This document shows, in pieces, positions 35,434 to 43,872 of a stretch of DNA of 64,000 bases. Source of the DNA: an uncultured Caulobacterales bacterium (lineage in GTDB: Bacteria > Pseudomonadota > Alphaproteobacteria > Caulobacterales > Maricaulaceae); contig CALLIK010000007.1 of assembly GCA_938009235.1 (NCBI GenBank), positions 1 through 64,000 of the forward strand, read 5' to 3'. Below the pieces are notes generated by a model. It was not told the DNA's origin. It ran no database searches and saw nothing but the letters and a program-made list of their open reading frames with translations. The stretch's first letter is position 1; each line of letters opens with the position of its first letter. A program made the position numbers and the translations under genes.

Positions 35434-35745
35434 ATGCAGGTGTTTACAGCACGAGATCAATTAAAACTCTTGGTAGGTGGCGTGGCCACCTCTTTATCGG
35501 CCTGCGGCGGTGGCGGAGGAAGCACACCCACCTAACCTCCTCCCCAGGAGTCTATGACAGACTCTGTTTCAGGTTTTGGCAATAATATCCCAGATCGTGC
35601 ATTCTAGGAGCAAGTCGTTATGTGTCGAGAGTTGCTTAACGGATTTACACAGAGGCCAAGTTTAAAGTCTGTTTCGCTGTGAGGTGTTTCTGATGCAGAG
35701 TTTTGGCTGAACGATTGACCCATATTGGGCGCATGGATCTCCACA
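35434..35745 (+). pseudogene. Decayed lipoprotein gene
   Basis: The frame from ATG 35434 reads a lipoprotein signal (LLVGGVATSLSAC, lipobox, then GGGGGSTPT) and meets TAA at 35533. Beyond it the same frame stays protein-like, with PPPQESMTDSVSGFGN and SDAEFWLND, but is interrupted by TAG and two TGA codons. All four stops lie in one frame, so decay by substitution fits better than chance. The family is not recognisable. The 35.2-35.7 kb gap holds nothing else I can support. Confidence 0.5.
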
Positions 35746-35746
35746 T

Positions 35747-36463
35747 CTAGTCTTTTGCAACAAGCCGTAAGAAAGGTCGTTTTGCGCCAGATGGTTTTGG
35801 CTCAGAAGATTCAGACGCTGACCGTGTAGGGCTACGCGGTGTGTAATTTGGAATATAGGGCGCGGGCCGAACAGCCGGCTTAAGCGTCTCTTCTTTCACG
35901 TCAGACACATCTTTCAAGACAGGCTGCACGAGTACAGGGCGCGACGGGTTTATCGGCCTCGGTGCAGGCTCGTCCTCGATGAAATCATCTTCAATATTAC
36001 GGACGCGCGGCGTAAATTTAGGTTTACGCTTAGATTTGAAGCCGCCTTTTTTTTCAGACTCGGTTTTCCAACGATCTGCCGTCCGCACATAATCTGCGTC
36101 AGGATCAGGTTCAACGCCCTCACCCGCAGCTTGCTTCGCCTTCAGCTCTTTGACCTTGCGGTTCATGCGCGCGACAACTTGTTTTTGAGCGATAGAAAGA
36201 GCATCGCCCGCACGGCCTTTTTCAAGATCGTTAAAGGCAGAGCCGTATTTGTCTAAGCGTTCTAAGACGCTCTCACCAAATTCATCTTCAAAATCGGAAA
36301 TATGCCCCAGCTCGGTTAGCTTGGCATGCAGGCGCGCAACCTTGCGCTTTGCGTTGGCGGCAGAGCGCTCTCGCGCTCTCGCCATTTTATCGCGATAGGC
36401 CGTGTCCGCCTGCTCACGGGCAGACTGTTCTGCCTGCCATTGTTCCCGATCATAATCTGACAT
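35747..36463 (-). CDS. Conserved hypothetical protein with coiled-coil region, near gapR
   Basis: A 238-residue, strongly charged protein. The N-terminal 110 residues are helical and Lys/Arg/Glu rich (KMARARERSAANAKRKVARLHAKL), likely coiled coil. The C-terminal half is Pro/Lys/Ser rich and probably disordered (KSKRKPKFTPRVRN, PRPINPSRP, YIPNYTPRSP). No signal peptide or membrane helix. It lies immediately upstream in position from gapR on the same strand and may be part of one unit, so a nucleoid or chromosome role is conceivable. Unrecognised. Confidence 0.7.
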   Translation of the reverse strand: MSDYDREQWQAEQSAREQADTAYRDKMARARERSAANAKRKVARLHAKLTELGHISDFEDEFGESVLERLDKYGSAFNDLEKGRAGDALSIAQKQVVARMNRKVKELKAKQAAGEGVEPDPDADYVRTADRWKTESEKKGGFKSKRKPKFTPRVRNIEDDFIEDEPAPRPINPSRPVLVQPVLKDVSDVKEETLKPAVRPAPYIPNYTPRSPTRSASESSEPKPSGAKRPFLRLVAKD

Positions 36464-36515
36464 TTCATCGACTTAACACAATCGGAACGAAAAGGGAACA
36501 AATTTAAGTTCAGGC

Positions 36516-36782
36516 TTAAACGCCTTCAGTCGCTTCGAGGTAAAGCTCAAGCAAAGCTTCCATTTCGGCGCGCTCATTTGCGTCCTGTTTCCGCAAAGCG
36601 ATAACCTTACGAATGACCTTCGTATCAAGACCAAATGTTTTCATCTCTCCGTAAACGTCACGAATATCAGACGCTAACTCGGCTTTTTCGGCTTCAAGGC
36701 GTTCAATACGCGCGATGAATTGGCGTAGTTTTTCACGCGTAGCTTGGCCCATTTGATCGGCGCGGTCGGAATCACTCATCAT
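36516..36782 (-). CDS. gapR: GapR, nucleoid-associated DNA-binding protein (DUF2312)
   Basis: An 88-residue, all-helical protein. The family core QLRQ-like [19 protein letters not shown] and the helix-loop segment [18 protein letters not shown] are present. In Caulobacter GapR clamps overtwisted DNA and supports replication and cell division. Two ATG codons (36782 and 36779) are both near AAAGAG; the TTG further upstream is not needed. It sits on the same strand as the charged hypothetical gene after it. Confidence 0.93.
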   Translation of the reverse strand: MMSDSDRADQMGQATREKLRQFIARIERLEAEKAELASDIRDVYGEMKTFGLDTKVIRKVIALRKQDANERAEMEALLELYLEATEGV

Positions 36783-36995
36783 GGTCAAAACTCTTTATCG
36801 GACTAAATCTGGACTTAGGCACATAGACGTCGCGAAAGGATCACAACAGACCAGACTGCATGAAAAATTGTGTATGAAAACCAAACACAGGCGCGGTAAG
36901 ATAACATAGCCGCATAAATTTTGGGTCGAACCGCGCCGTAATGCGTATATAAGGCACTACAATCCAATACGGATATTTAATCTGGAAAGCCCCCC

Positions 36996-37199
36996 ATGCT
37001 CACCGTTCTTATCATCTTAACAGGCCTCGCCTTTCTTTGCGTCGTCGTCACTCTTGTCATGGGCACAATCGCCATGAGCCGAAAAAGCGAAGAGAGCCGT
37101 AAGAAGTCGAATGATTGGATGTGGCGCCGCATTTACGCGCAGGTCATCGCCATCGGATTATTAGTCCTCACCGTCTATGTCCGTAACAACGGAGCTTAG
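36996..37199 (+). CDS. Twin-transmembrane (HIG1-like) small protein
   Basis: A 67-residue protein with hydrophobic helices at about 2-24 and 47-63 separated by a basic loop (SRKSEESRKKSNDWMWRRI). This is the alphaproteobacterial "twin transmembrane protein" often found beside cobalamin adenosyltransferase. It is followed after 11 bp by that gene. Its role is not established; HIG1 relatives affect respiratory supercomplexes in mitochondria. Confidence 0.8.
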   Translation: MLTVLIILTGLAFLCVVVTLVMGTIAMSRKSEESRKKSNDWMWRRIYAQVIAIGLLVLTVYVRNNGA

Positions 37200-37210
37200 T
37201 TTCTTCTGAT

Positions 37211-37786
37211 ATGGTCAAACTCAATAAAATTTATACGCGCACAGGTGATGACGGATCGACAGGTTTAGTCGACGGTTCGCGACTCTCCAAAGACGCGATG
37301 CGTGTGCGCGCCTATGGCGACGTGGATGAAACCAACAGCGTGATCGGCCTTGTCCGCTTGCATCTGGAAAATGGTCAGCTCGACGCAATGCTATCACGCA
37401 TTCAGAACGACCTGTTTGACCTTGGCGCTGATCTCGCGACGCCGCTGCCCGCCAAAGGTGACGCGGATAGTGAATATGCGCTGCGGATGGTGGCGGAACA
37501 AACCACGCGATTAGAAGCGGAACTTGATCTGTTGAATGCGGATTTAGAACCGCTCAACTCATTTGTCCTCCCAGGCGGGCATCCGCCAGCGGCCTATCTT
37601 CATCAAGCCCGCACTGTCTGCCGACGCGCAGAACGAGTCTGCGTGGCGTTAGCCGCCGAACAGCCCGTCAATGCACACGCCCTGAGTTATCTAAACCGTT
37701 TGTCAGACTTTTTGTTTGTGGCAAGCCGTTGGTGTAATGATCAAGGCGCAGCTGACGTAAAATGGGTGCCCGGCGCAAACCGGTAA
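37211..37786 (+). CDS. Cob(I)yrinic acid a,c-diamide adenosyltransferase, PduO type
   Basis: A 191-residue ATR with the N-terminal motif IYTRTGDDGSTGLVDGSR (ATP binding), and the later DLGADLATPL, ETTRLEAELD, and the C-terminal SYLNRLSDFLFV typical of PduO-type enzymes. It adds the adenosyl group to cob(I)alamin. In an operon with the twin-TM protein. No riboswitch is seen upstream. Confidence 0.93.
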   Translation: MVKLNKIYTRTGDDGSTGLVDGSRLSKDAMRVRAYGDVDETNSVIGLVRLHLENGQLDAMLSRIQNDLFDLGADLATPLPAKGDADSEYALRMVAEQTTRLEAELDLLNADLEPLNSFVLPGGHPPAAYLHQARTVCRRAERVCVALAAEQPVNAHALSYLNRLSDFLFVASRWCNDQGAADVKWVPGANR

Positions 37787-37800
37787 CCCGTTTTTAGGTT

Positions 37801-38451
37801 TTATTTTTGTGACGCCATCAATTCTTGACGGACTTTTAATGCGATATCTTGAGGCGTAGATCGCGCCGCAAAGAAATCAACGAATTGGCCATCAGCCCCC
37901 ATGAAATAGATAATGTCCGAATGATCAATTGTGTAATCTGTTGATCCAGAGACAAGCTCGCCGCCATCTGTTGAGGCCTTTTGCGTATAAATTTTATACG
38001 CTGATTTCACCACGTCGATTTGCTCGAGCGTTCCAGTAAACCCGCGCAAGCCCGTCGGGAACGGATCGAAGGCAACATATTGCGCAAGTTTTTCTGGTGT
38101 GTCGCGTTCAGGGTCAACAGTTATGAGAACATAGCCAATGTCGTCGCCAGCGTCCTTTAGCAACGTTTGCGCTGCGCCAAGTTTCTGCAAAGCTGTCGGG
38201 CAGATGTCTGGACAATAGGCGAAGCCAAAATATACTAAATGAGGCTTCCCGAGGAGGTCGGCTTCAGACACAGTCTGTCCAGCGGTATCGATGAGCGTGA
38301 AAGGTCCACCGATGGCGGCGGTGCCCGCGCTTTTGATTTCACCCGAAACACCCGCGCGGTTAGAGTCTTCTGCCTGACAGGCCATCAAGCTCAAGGCAGC
38401 TAAACCCGTCATCAAAATATTTATCGTATTTCTCACGCCACTCTGCTCCAT
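37801..38451 (-). CDS. SCO/SenC family copper chaperone lipoprotein
   Basis: A 216-residue protein. The N-terminus has a signal with lipobox LMAC, so it is likely anchored to the membrane facing the periplasm. The copper-binding CPDIC and the distal His in DHSDIIYF are present, with a thioredoxin-like fold. SCO proteins supply copper to cytochrome oxidase CuA. It is divergent from a RegA-type regulator, as SenC is linked to RegA in photosynthetic relatives. Confidence 0.93.
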   Translation of the reverse strand: MEQSGVRNTINILMTGLAALSLMACQAEDSNRAGVSGEIKSAGTAAIGGPFTLIDTAGQTVSEADLLGKPHLVYFGFAYCPDICPTALQKLGAAQTLLKDAGDDIGYVLITVDPERDTPEKLAQYVAFDPFPTGLRGFTGTLEQIDVVKSAYKIYTQKASTDGGELVSGSTDYTIDHSDIIYFMGADGQFVDFFAARSTPQDIALKVRQELMASQK

Positions 38452-38620
38452 TTAAACATAATCAGGACAAACACCGTATAATTGAAAGGCTAGAATGTGA
38501 AAGTACTTAACACCGCAGTTTAAAATTTGGCCTGCAGTATATTATCCGATTGAGCCCACCTTAATTTCAGTCCTTTTCTCGATTTCATGCGTATTAATGC
38601 TGTATACTTAGAAAGACATA

Positions 38621-39166
38621 ATGACCGAATACATTTTGCCTGATGATGCCTCGCTAATGATATTAGACGATGATGCTCCATTTCGTACGCGCCTAGCCCG
38701 CGCGCTCGAGCAACGAGGATTCGTTGTGGATACGGTTGAAACTATACAAGAGGCACAATCTAAAATCCGCACGAAGCCTCCTGCCTTCGCGGTCTTGGAT
38801 ATTCGCTTGAAAGACGGGAATGGGATGAATGTGATAGATTATTTACAAAACCATCGCAAAGATTCAAAAATCGTTATGCTTACAGGGTATGGGAATTTGG
38901 CCACCGCTGTGTCCTCGATAAAACGCGGCGCCAACGATTATCTCGCCAAACCTGCTGATGCCGATGATGTTTGCAAAGCGCTCCTATCAGAACGCGACCA
39001 ATCCCCAGAGCCGCCTGAGAACCCGATGAGCGCCGATCGTGTGCGGTGGGAACATATTCAACGTGTGTATGAACTCTGCGACAGAAACGTCTCGGAAACG
39101 GCCCGACGTTTGACCATGCACCGCCGAACACTCCAAAGAATATTGGCAAAGCGCGCACCTAAATAG
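38621..39166 (+). CDS. regA: RegA/PrrA/ActR family redox response regulator
   Basis: A 181-residue two-domain regulator. The receiver domain has Asp in VLDIRLKDGNGM and Lys in LAKPADADD. The C-terminal Fis-type HTH SETARRLTMHRRTLQRILAKRAPK is nearly the invariant RegA signature. In relatives the sensor kinase RegB activates it under low oxygen or redox change; no regB gene is in this window. The SenC-type gene lies divergently 169 bp away. The terminator at 39215-39249 ends the transcript. Confidence 0.92.
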   Translation: MTEYILPDDASLMILDDDAPFRTRLARALEQRGFVVDTVETIQEAQSKIRTKPPAFAVLDIRLKDGNGMNVIDYLQNHRKDSKIVMLTGYGNLATAVSSIKRGANDYLAKPADADDVCKALLSERDQSPEPPENPMSADRVRWEHIQRVYELCDRNVSETARRLTMHRRTLQRILAKRAPK

Positions 39167-39214
39167 GTTGGAGAAATTATTCTTATTATCTGATGCTTTG
39201 CAACGGATAAAACT

Positions 39215-39249
39215 CAACGCCACCTCTACCCCACATGGAGGTGGCGTTG
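39215..39249. terminator. Bidirectional terminator, regA/BLUF
   Basis: A perfect 12-bp stem, CAACGCCACCTC and GAGGTGGCGTTG, with an 11-nt loop and A/T flanks, lying between convergent genes. Confidence 0.85.
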
Positions 39250-39255
39250 CCATTT

Positions 39256-39687
39256 TTATATATCCGTGACGGCATCCATGAACATGCCATATAATCGCGC
39301 ACCAAAACTCTCGGATGAAGCTTTGGCTTCGCCCTCTATTTCAAGCGAAAAAACGGCCACAGTTTCAGCCAAATGTTTCAATAAGCCTTCAGGTAAAACC
39401 TCATAGGCCATACGCCAATTTTCGAAAGCTCTCTCCACAACTTCGCCTTTATGAAGCAATTCAATTTGGTCATGACGAGGATCAGATTGAATCGTTTCAA
39501 ATAAAGTGTTCACACGATCTGGTAGCCCTTCCAAGATTTGAATATAACGTTCTCCGTCAAATAGAAGTAACCCTGTGATGCCCGCAGAAACATTATTTCG
39601 CTCTGATGTCTTCAAAATTGAAGAGACATCAACGGCAGTCTCTTCACGACTCGCAAGGCTGGTATATATAAGTTCTTGCAAGGCCAT
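39256..39687 (-). CDS. BLUF-domain blue-light sensor
   Basis: A 143-residue protein made of one BLUF domain of about 95 residues and a short helical tail. The flavin-switch residues are visible: Tyr8 in IYTSLAS, Asn31/Asn32 before ITGLLLFDG, Gln50 in YIQILEG, and Trp91/Met93 in NWRM. It binds FAD and signals light by a hydrogen-bond shift. There is no enzymatic output domain, so it must act on a partner. It is convergent with regA. Confidence 0.92.
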   Translation of the reverse strand: MALQELIYTSLASREETAVDVSSILKTSERNNVSAGITGLLLFDGERYIQILEGLPDRVNTLFETIQSDPRHDQIELLHKGEVVERAFENWRMAYEVLPEGLLKHLAETVAVFSLEIEGEAKASSESFGARLYGMFMDAVTDI

Positions 39688-39820
39688 AATTGCGCTGTTT
39701 CCACTCTTAGGTGAGCAGACCAGTTCGACTGCTAATACCCTCTATACGTAATATCACACCTGATGGATTTTGACATGATGGATGTGTTCCCCCACACTCT
39801 TAAAAAAATGGGGAATTATA

Positions 39821-41746
39821 ATGCAAAAAAAGTGGCTCGCCTGCACGGCTATCGCGATAACCTTGAACGCATGTCAGGGCGGCACAGACCCATCGCCCAA
39901 GAGCGCGGATAAGGCCAAAGACAGTGTCCAAATAACAAAACCAGCTGCGACACAGACCGCAGGCTATAATGCAAGTCGCAATGTCTACTTCGGCGACCTT
40001 CATATCCATACGAAGAACAGCTTCGATGCTTATATTTTCAATGTCCGTACAACGCCGGCAGATGTCTACCGCTTCGCCCTTGGAGAAACTGTAACGCATC
40101 CATCTGGTTTTGATATGACCCTACAAGGCCCGCCGCTCGATTTCGTCGCTGCAACGGATCATGGCGCCTATATGGGCATACTGCCCGCAATGGATAACCC
40201 AGACAGCCCGTTGTCGGACCTAGAACTCGCGAAGAAAATGTTCGGTACCACCGACCAAGACACCATCATTCGAAACTTTCAAACCGTGGGACAATCCGTC
40301 CGAAGCGGGATTCCTTTGCCGGGCATGTATGACCGCGACCTCGTTGACCGCACATGGCAAGATGCGACCTCTACGGCGGATAAATATTACCACCCAGGAA
40401 AGCTGACGACATTTTCGGCTTATGAGTTTACAGCGGTGACAACGCGATCAGATAGCGGCGGCACATTTGCAGGCGGGAACTTGCACCGCAATGTTGTCTT
40501 TAAAGACAAAGCTCCAGACCGTCTTTTCAGCGTGCTAGAATCTAATAACCCAGAAGACTTGTGGGATTGGATGGACGAAGAACGCGCAGAAGGCCGCGAC
40601 GTTCTCGCCATTCCGCATAACTCCAATGTCTCAGACGGAAAGATGTTTGACCTCATTCAATATGACGGCGGCGAGATTGACGCGGATTACACCTCCCAAC
40701 GCCTTCGCAATGAACCCATTGTAGAAATGACGCAGGTTAAGGGCACATCAGAAACGCATCCTGCGCTTTCCCCGAATGACGAGTTCGCAAATTTTGAAAT
40801 TTATGAGCTGCTATTAGGCTCGCCAACAAAGAGTAAAATCAACGGCTCTTATATTCGCGAAGCTCTCGCGCGCGGTCTGGCGTTAGAAAAGGCCACAGGC
40901 ACAAACCCGTATGAATTTGGTTTGATCGGCAGTTCCGACTCTCATGTTGTCGCGGGTGCCTATGACGAAAATGATTACTGGTCCAAAGTTGGCGTCGTTG
41001 ACGGAACCGCCGCACAACGCGGCTCTGTGCCTCCCGGCGGCGAGAAAACCTGGGAAGGTGTCGACCGCGACGTGCATGCAGAGAACTGGTTCTCTAAATG
41101 GGGGGCCTCTGGTTACGCCGCCGTTTGGGCCGAAGAAAATACGCGTGAGTCTATTTTTGACGGCATGAAGCGGCGCGAAACTTACGCCACATCTGGACCT
41201 CGTATTCGCCTTCGTTTCTTTGGCGGTGATATGAATGTCGATATGCTCAACGCCGCAGACATGGTGGATCAAGCCTATAGCGCAGGCGTACCAATGGGTG
41301 GAAAACTGAGCCTCGATGGCGCGCCAAAATTTATGGCTTGGGCTGCACGTGATCCACGCGGTGCGCCGCTAGAGCGCCTCCAGATCGTAAAAAGCTGGCA
41401 CACAGCGGCGGGACCGAAAGAAGCTATCTATGACATGGCCTGTTCCGATGGCGCAAAGCCAGATCAAGCCACGCATCGTTGTCCAGATAATGGCGCAAGC
41501 GTCGATCTCTCCACATGTACGCCAAGCACGGGTGAGGGTGATCCAGAGCTGAAAGCCGTCTGGACTGATCCTGATTATGAAGCGGGCGTCAGCGCCGCCT
41601 ATTACGTTCGCGTATTGGAAAACCCAACCTGTCGTTGGTCCACATGGGATGCATTGAAAGCTGGCGTAGAACGTCATCCTGATCTACCTGCAACCCTTCG
41701 CGAACGAGCTTGGTCGTCCCCTATTTGGACGTCGGCCTCTAATTAA
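39821..41746 (+). CDS. DUF3604 lipoprotein, probable PHP-like phosphoesterase fold
   Basis: About 641 residues from ATG 39821. The N-terminus is a lipoprotein signal (lipobox LNAC). The DUF3604 domain starts with NVYFGDLHIHTKNSFD, a metal-binding pattern like that of PHP phosphoesterases, and includes VAATDHGAYMGIL, AIPHNSN and IGSSDSHVVAG as further metal ligands. It is probably envelope-anchored and metal dependent; substrate unknown. Next comes a PPIase and a HupE-like protein in one operon. Confidence 0.88.
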   Translation: MQKKWLACTAIAITLNACQGGTDPSPKSADKAKDSVQITKPAATQTAGYNASRNVYFGDLHIHTKNSFDAYIFNVRTTPADVYRFALGETVTHPSGFDMTLQGPPLDFVAATDHGAYMGILPAMDNPDSPLSDLELAKKMFGTTDQDTIIRNFQTVGQSVRSGIPLPGMYDRDLVDRTWQDATSTADKYYHPGKLTTFSAYEFTAVTTRSDSGGTFAGGNLHRNVVFKDKAPDRLFSVLESNNPEDLWDWMDEERAEGRDVLAIPHNSNVSDGKMFDLIQYDGGEIDADYTSQRLRNEPIVEMTQVKGTSETHPALSPNDEFANFEIYELLLGSPTKSKINGSYIREALARGLALEKATGTNPYEFGLIGSSDSHVVAGAYDENDYWSKVGVVDGTAAQRGSVPPGGEKTWEGVDRDVHAENWFSKWGASGYAAVWAEENTRESIFDGMKRRETYATSGPRIRLRFFGGDMNVDMLNAADMVDQAYSAGVPMGGKLSLDGAPKFMAWAARDPRGAPLERLQIVKSWHTAAGPKEAIYDMACSDGAKPDQATHRCPDNGASVDLSTCTPSTGEGDPELKAVWTDPDYEAGVSAAYYVRVLENPTCRWSTWDALKAGVERHPDLPATLRERAWSSPIWTSASN

Positions 41747-41796
41747 ATCTAGGATTCACGACCAACGTCCTGAAATCAAAAAATGACATCAAAATA

Positions 41797-41819
41797 CTGA
41801 AATCGCGCTGCGGTTTCAG
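41797..41819 (+). promoter_or_regulatory. Intercistronic hairpin
   Basis: CTGAAATCGC and GCGGTTTCAG form a 10-bp stem (one T-G pair) with a 3-nt loop, 19 bp ahead of the PPIase start. It may tune translation or RNA stability between the first and second genes. Confidence 0.4.
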
Positions 41820-41838
41820 AAACGGAGTTACCTTATAA

Positions 41839-42660
41839 ATGCGTAAATTATTAAATGAGCCATTTGTTCATTTCGTGATTCTGGGTGGGGTGCTCTTCGC
41901 GGGGCATTCGCTCTGGCAGCGTCATGTCACAAAGGTAGATCGCACGATCTTCGTCAGCCCCGCAGAGATGGAACGACAGTCGCAGATTTTCGCGACTGAA
42001 AACCGCCGACAAGCGACAGATGCCGATATCGAAGCCTTGCTCTTTGCACATGTCGAAGAACAGGTTCTCATGCGCGAGGCGCAACGCTTAGGTCTAGATT
42101 CAGACGACACGATTATTCGCCGTCGCCTTGCCCAAAAAATGCGTTTCATGATTGATGATATTGGCGTGCCAGCTCTACCGCCGCGCGATGAGTTGCAAAC
42201 TTGGTATGAGGCTAATTCTGACAAATTTATGCGTCCCGAAACGCGTAGTTTTGAACAAATTTACCTCTCCCCCAAGGGACGTAAAAGCACCGTTCTGTCC
42301 GATGCAGAAACGCTGCTGTCCACAGGCATTGATGCGGATTGGAAATCTCAAGGCGATGCTTTCATGGCGGGGCGTATTTTCGAAAAACTGGCTGAACCCG
42401 CCGTCAAACGAGAGTTCGGAACCCGCTTTTCAATAGACCTCTTTGCCCTTCCAGATACATCCGATTGGCAAGGCCCTTTAGGCTCAGCATTCGGCGTGCA
42501 TCTTATCAGGTTAACGGATGTTACACCCGAAACATTACCGCCGTTCAAAACTATTCAGCCCGAAGTCGAAAGCCTTTGGCTCGAAGAGGCAAAACGCGCC
42601 GAGAATACGGAAGCCCTTAAAAAACTAATCCTCAAATATAAGGTCGAGGTCGGCGAATGA
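41839..42660 (+). CDS. PpiC-type peptidylprolyl cis-trans isomerase, membrane anchored
   Basis: A 273-residue protein with an N-terminal membrane helix (FVHFVILGGVLFAGHSLW) and periplasmic SurA/PpiC-like domains. The parvulin-type core is recognisable at FEQIYLSPKGRK and the DWQGPLGSAFGVHLIRL region. It overlaps the HupE gene (ATGA at 42657-42660), so translation is coupled. It probably folds the envelope products of this operon. Confidence 0.85.
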   Translation: MRKLLNEPFVHFVILGGVLFAGHSLWQRHVTKVDRTIFVSPAEMERQSQIFATENRRQATDADIEALLFAHVEEQVLMREAQRLGLDSDDTIIRRRLAQKMRFMIDDIGVPALPPRDELQTWYEANSDKFMRPETRSFEQIYLSPKGRKSTVLSDAETLLSTGIDADWKSQGDAFMAGRIFEKLAEPAVKREFGTRFSIDLFALPDTSDWQGPLGSAFGVHLIRLTDVTPETLPPFKTIQPEVESLWLEEAKRAENTEALKKLILKYKVEVGE

Positions 42661-43646
42661 GCTTTCGTAGTGCCGCACGCCTCTTACTCGCCTGCCTGTT
42701 CTGGTGCATCGCGGCGACGACTCATGCGCATGAGGTTCGCCCCGCTTTTCTGCGCGCGACAGAAATCAGCGCAGAATCATTTCAGGTGGTTTGGAAACAG
42801 CCCATCATTGAAGGCCGTCGTTTAGATATAAAACCAACCTTCCCAGAAAATTGCACGCAAACAGACCCAAGCATGGATCGTAACGGCGATACAGTCACAG
42901 AACGCTTCACGGTCACCTGTGGTTTGCGCCAAGGTGAGCTTGCCTTTCCTGGTTTGGAAAACACGCTAACGGACATCTTTGTTCAAATTACATATCTCGA
43001 GGGCGACCCGCGCTCCGCGCTCGTTAAACCTGATGAGCCTGTACTCTCTTTAAGTGGCCCGAATGCCAGCCCTGCCAAAGACTATCTTGGCATTGGTGTC
43101 GAACATATCCTGCTGGGGTGGGATCATTTGTTATTTGTGATCGGGCTTGCCTTGCTCGTTGGGGGGCGAAAAGTGTGGGGCGTCGCGACGGCCTTCACCC
43201 TCGCCCATTCCATTACTTTGGCGGCGACAGCTTTGGGCGGAATAGTCTTGCCCTCGCGTCCCGTTGAAATCCTCATTGCAGGTTCAATCGTTTTGCTCGG
43301 CGTTGAGATCATGCACAAATCAAAAGGCCGCATGACCCTTGGCGCGCGCCGGCCTTATCTGATCGCCTTTGTGGTCGGCCTTATTCATGGGTTTGGATTC
43401 GCAGGTGCATTAGCAGAGATCGGCCTTCCGCAAGGCACAGAAATATTTGCGCTGTTCTTGTTTAACCTTGGCGTTGAATTAGGTCAGTTCGCTGTGATTT
43501 TGGCGGCACTTATCGCGCTATGGGGATTATCAAAGCTCGGGCGTAATTGGCGCAAAGGCGCGGAAACACTCGCCAGTTATGGCCTCGCAAGCATCGCCAT
43601 GTTTTGGGTCTTCCAACGCATGGCGCCCTATTTGATGAGTGTTTGA
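42657..43646 (+). CDS. HupE/UreJ family membrane protein
   Basis: A 329-residue protein. A signal peptide (ending THAHEVRPA) and a periplasmic beta-rich domain of about 120 residues precede six or seven helices. The conserved HupE/UreJ_2 motifs GVEHILLGWDHLLFVI and FTLAHSITLA and LIHGFGFAGAL supply His/Asp ligands for nickel or cobalt-type transport. In other bacteria HupE imports nickel; here no hydrogenase or urease is present, so the metal is uncertain. It is the last gene of the operon. Confidence 0.9.
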   Translation: MSFRSAARLLLACLFWCIAATTHAHEVRPAFLRATEISAESFQVVWKQPIIEGRRLDIKPTFPENCTQTDPSMDRNGDTVTERFTVTCGLRQGELAFPGLENTLTDIFVQITYLEGDPRSALVKPDEPVLSLSGPNASPAKDYLGIGVEHILLGWDHLLFVIGLALLVGGRKVWGVATAFTLAHSITLAATALGGIVLPSRPVEILIAGSIVLLGVEIMHKSKGRMTLGARRPYLIAFVVGLIHGFGFAGALAEIGLPQGTEIFALFLFNLGVELGQFAVILAALIALWGLSKLGRNWRKGAETLASYGLASIAMFWVFQRMAPYLMSV

Positions 43647-43715
43647 TAACAGTCATCGCAGGCTACAGGATTGGGCGCGGGCTTAATTTCAAATCTGTGT
43701 GGTAAATTTCGACGA

Positions 43716-43792
43716 TGGTAGTGGGAGAGAGACTTGAACTCTCGACCTCAGGATTATGAGTCCTGCGCTCTAACCAGCTGAGCTACCCCACC
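43716..43792 (-). tRNA. tRNA with CAU anticodon (elongator Met or Ile2)
   Basis: A full 77-nt cloverleaf on the minus strand: acceptor GGTGGGG/TCCCACT (wobble pairs at both ends), D-stem GCTC, anticodon stem CAGGA/TCCTG with loop CTCATAA, T-arm GAGAG-TTCAAGT-CTCTC, discriminator A and an encoded CCA. The anticodon is at 43756-43758. CAT is shared by tRNA-Met and lysidine-modified tRNA-Ile2; I cannot separate these by eye. It is not the initiator type. Confidence 0.93.
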
Positions 43793-43872
43793 GATCGTCG
43801 AATGAGCGGGCGTATAGGACACGTGCGCCGCACTGCCAAGCGTAAATATCGGTGAATATTGACGCCGCACCC

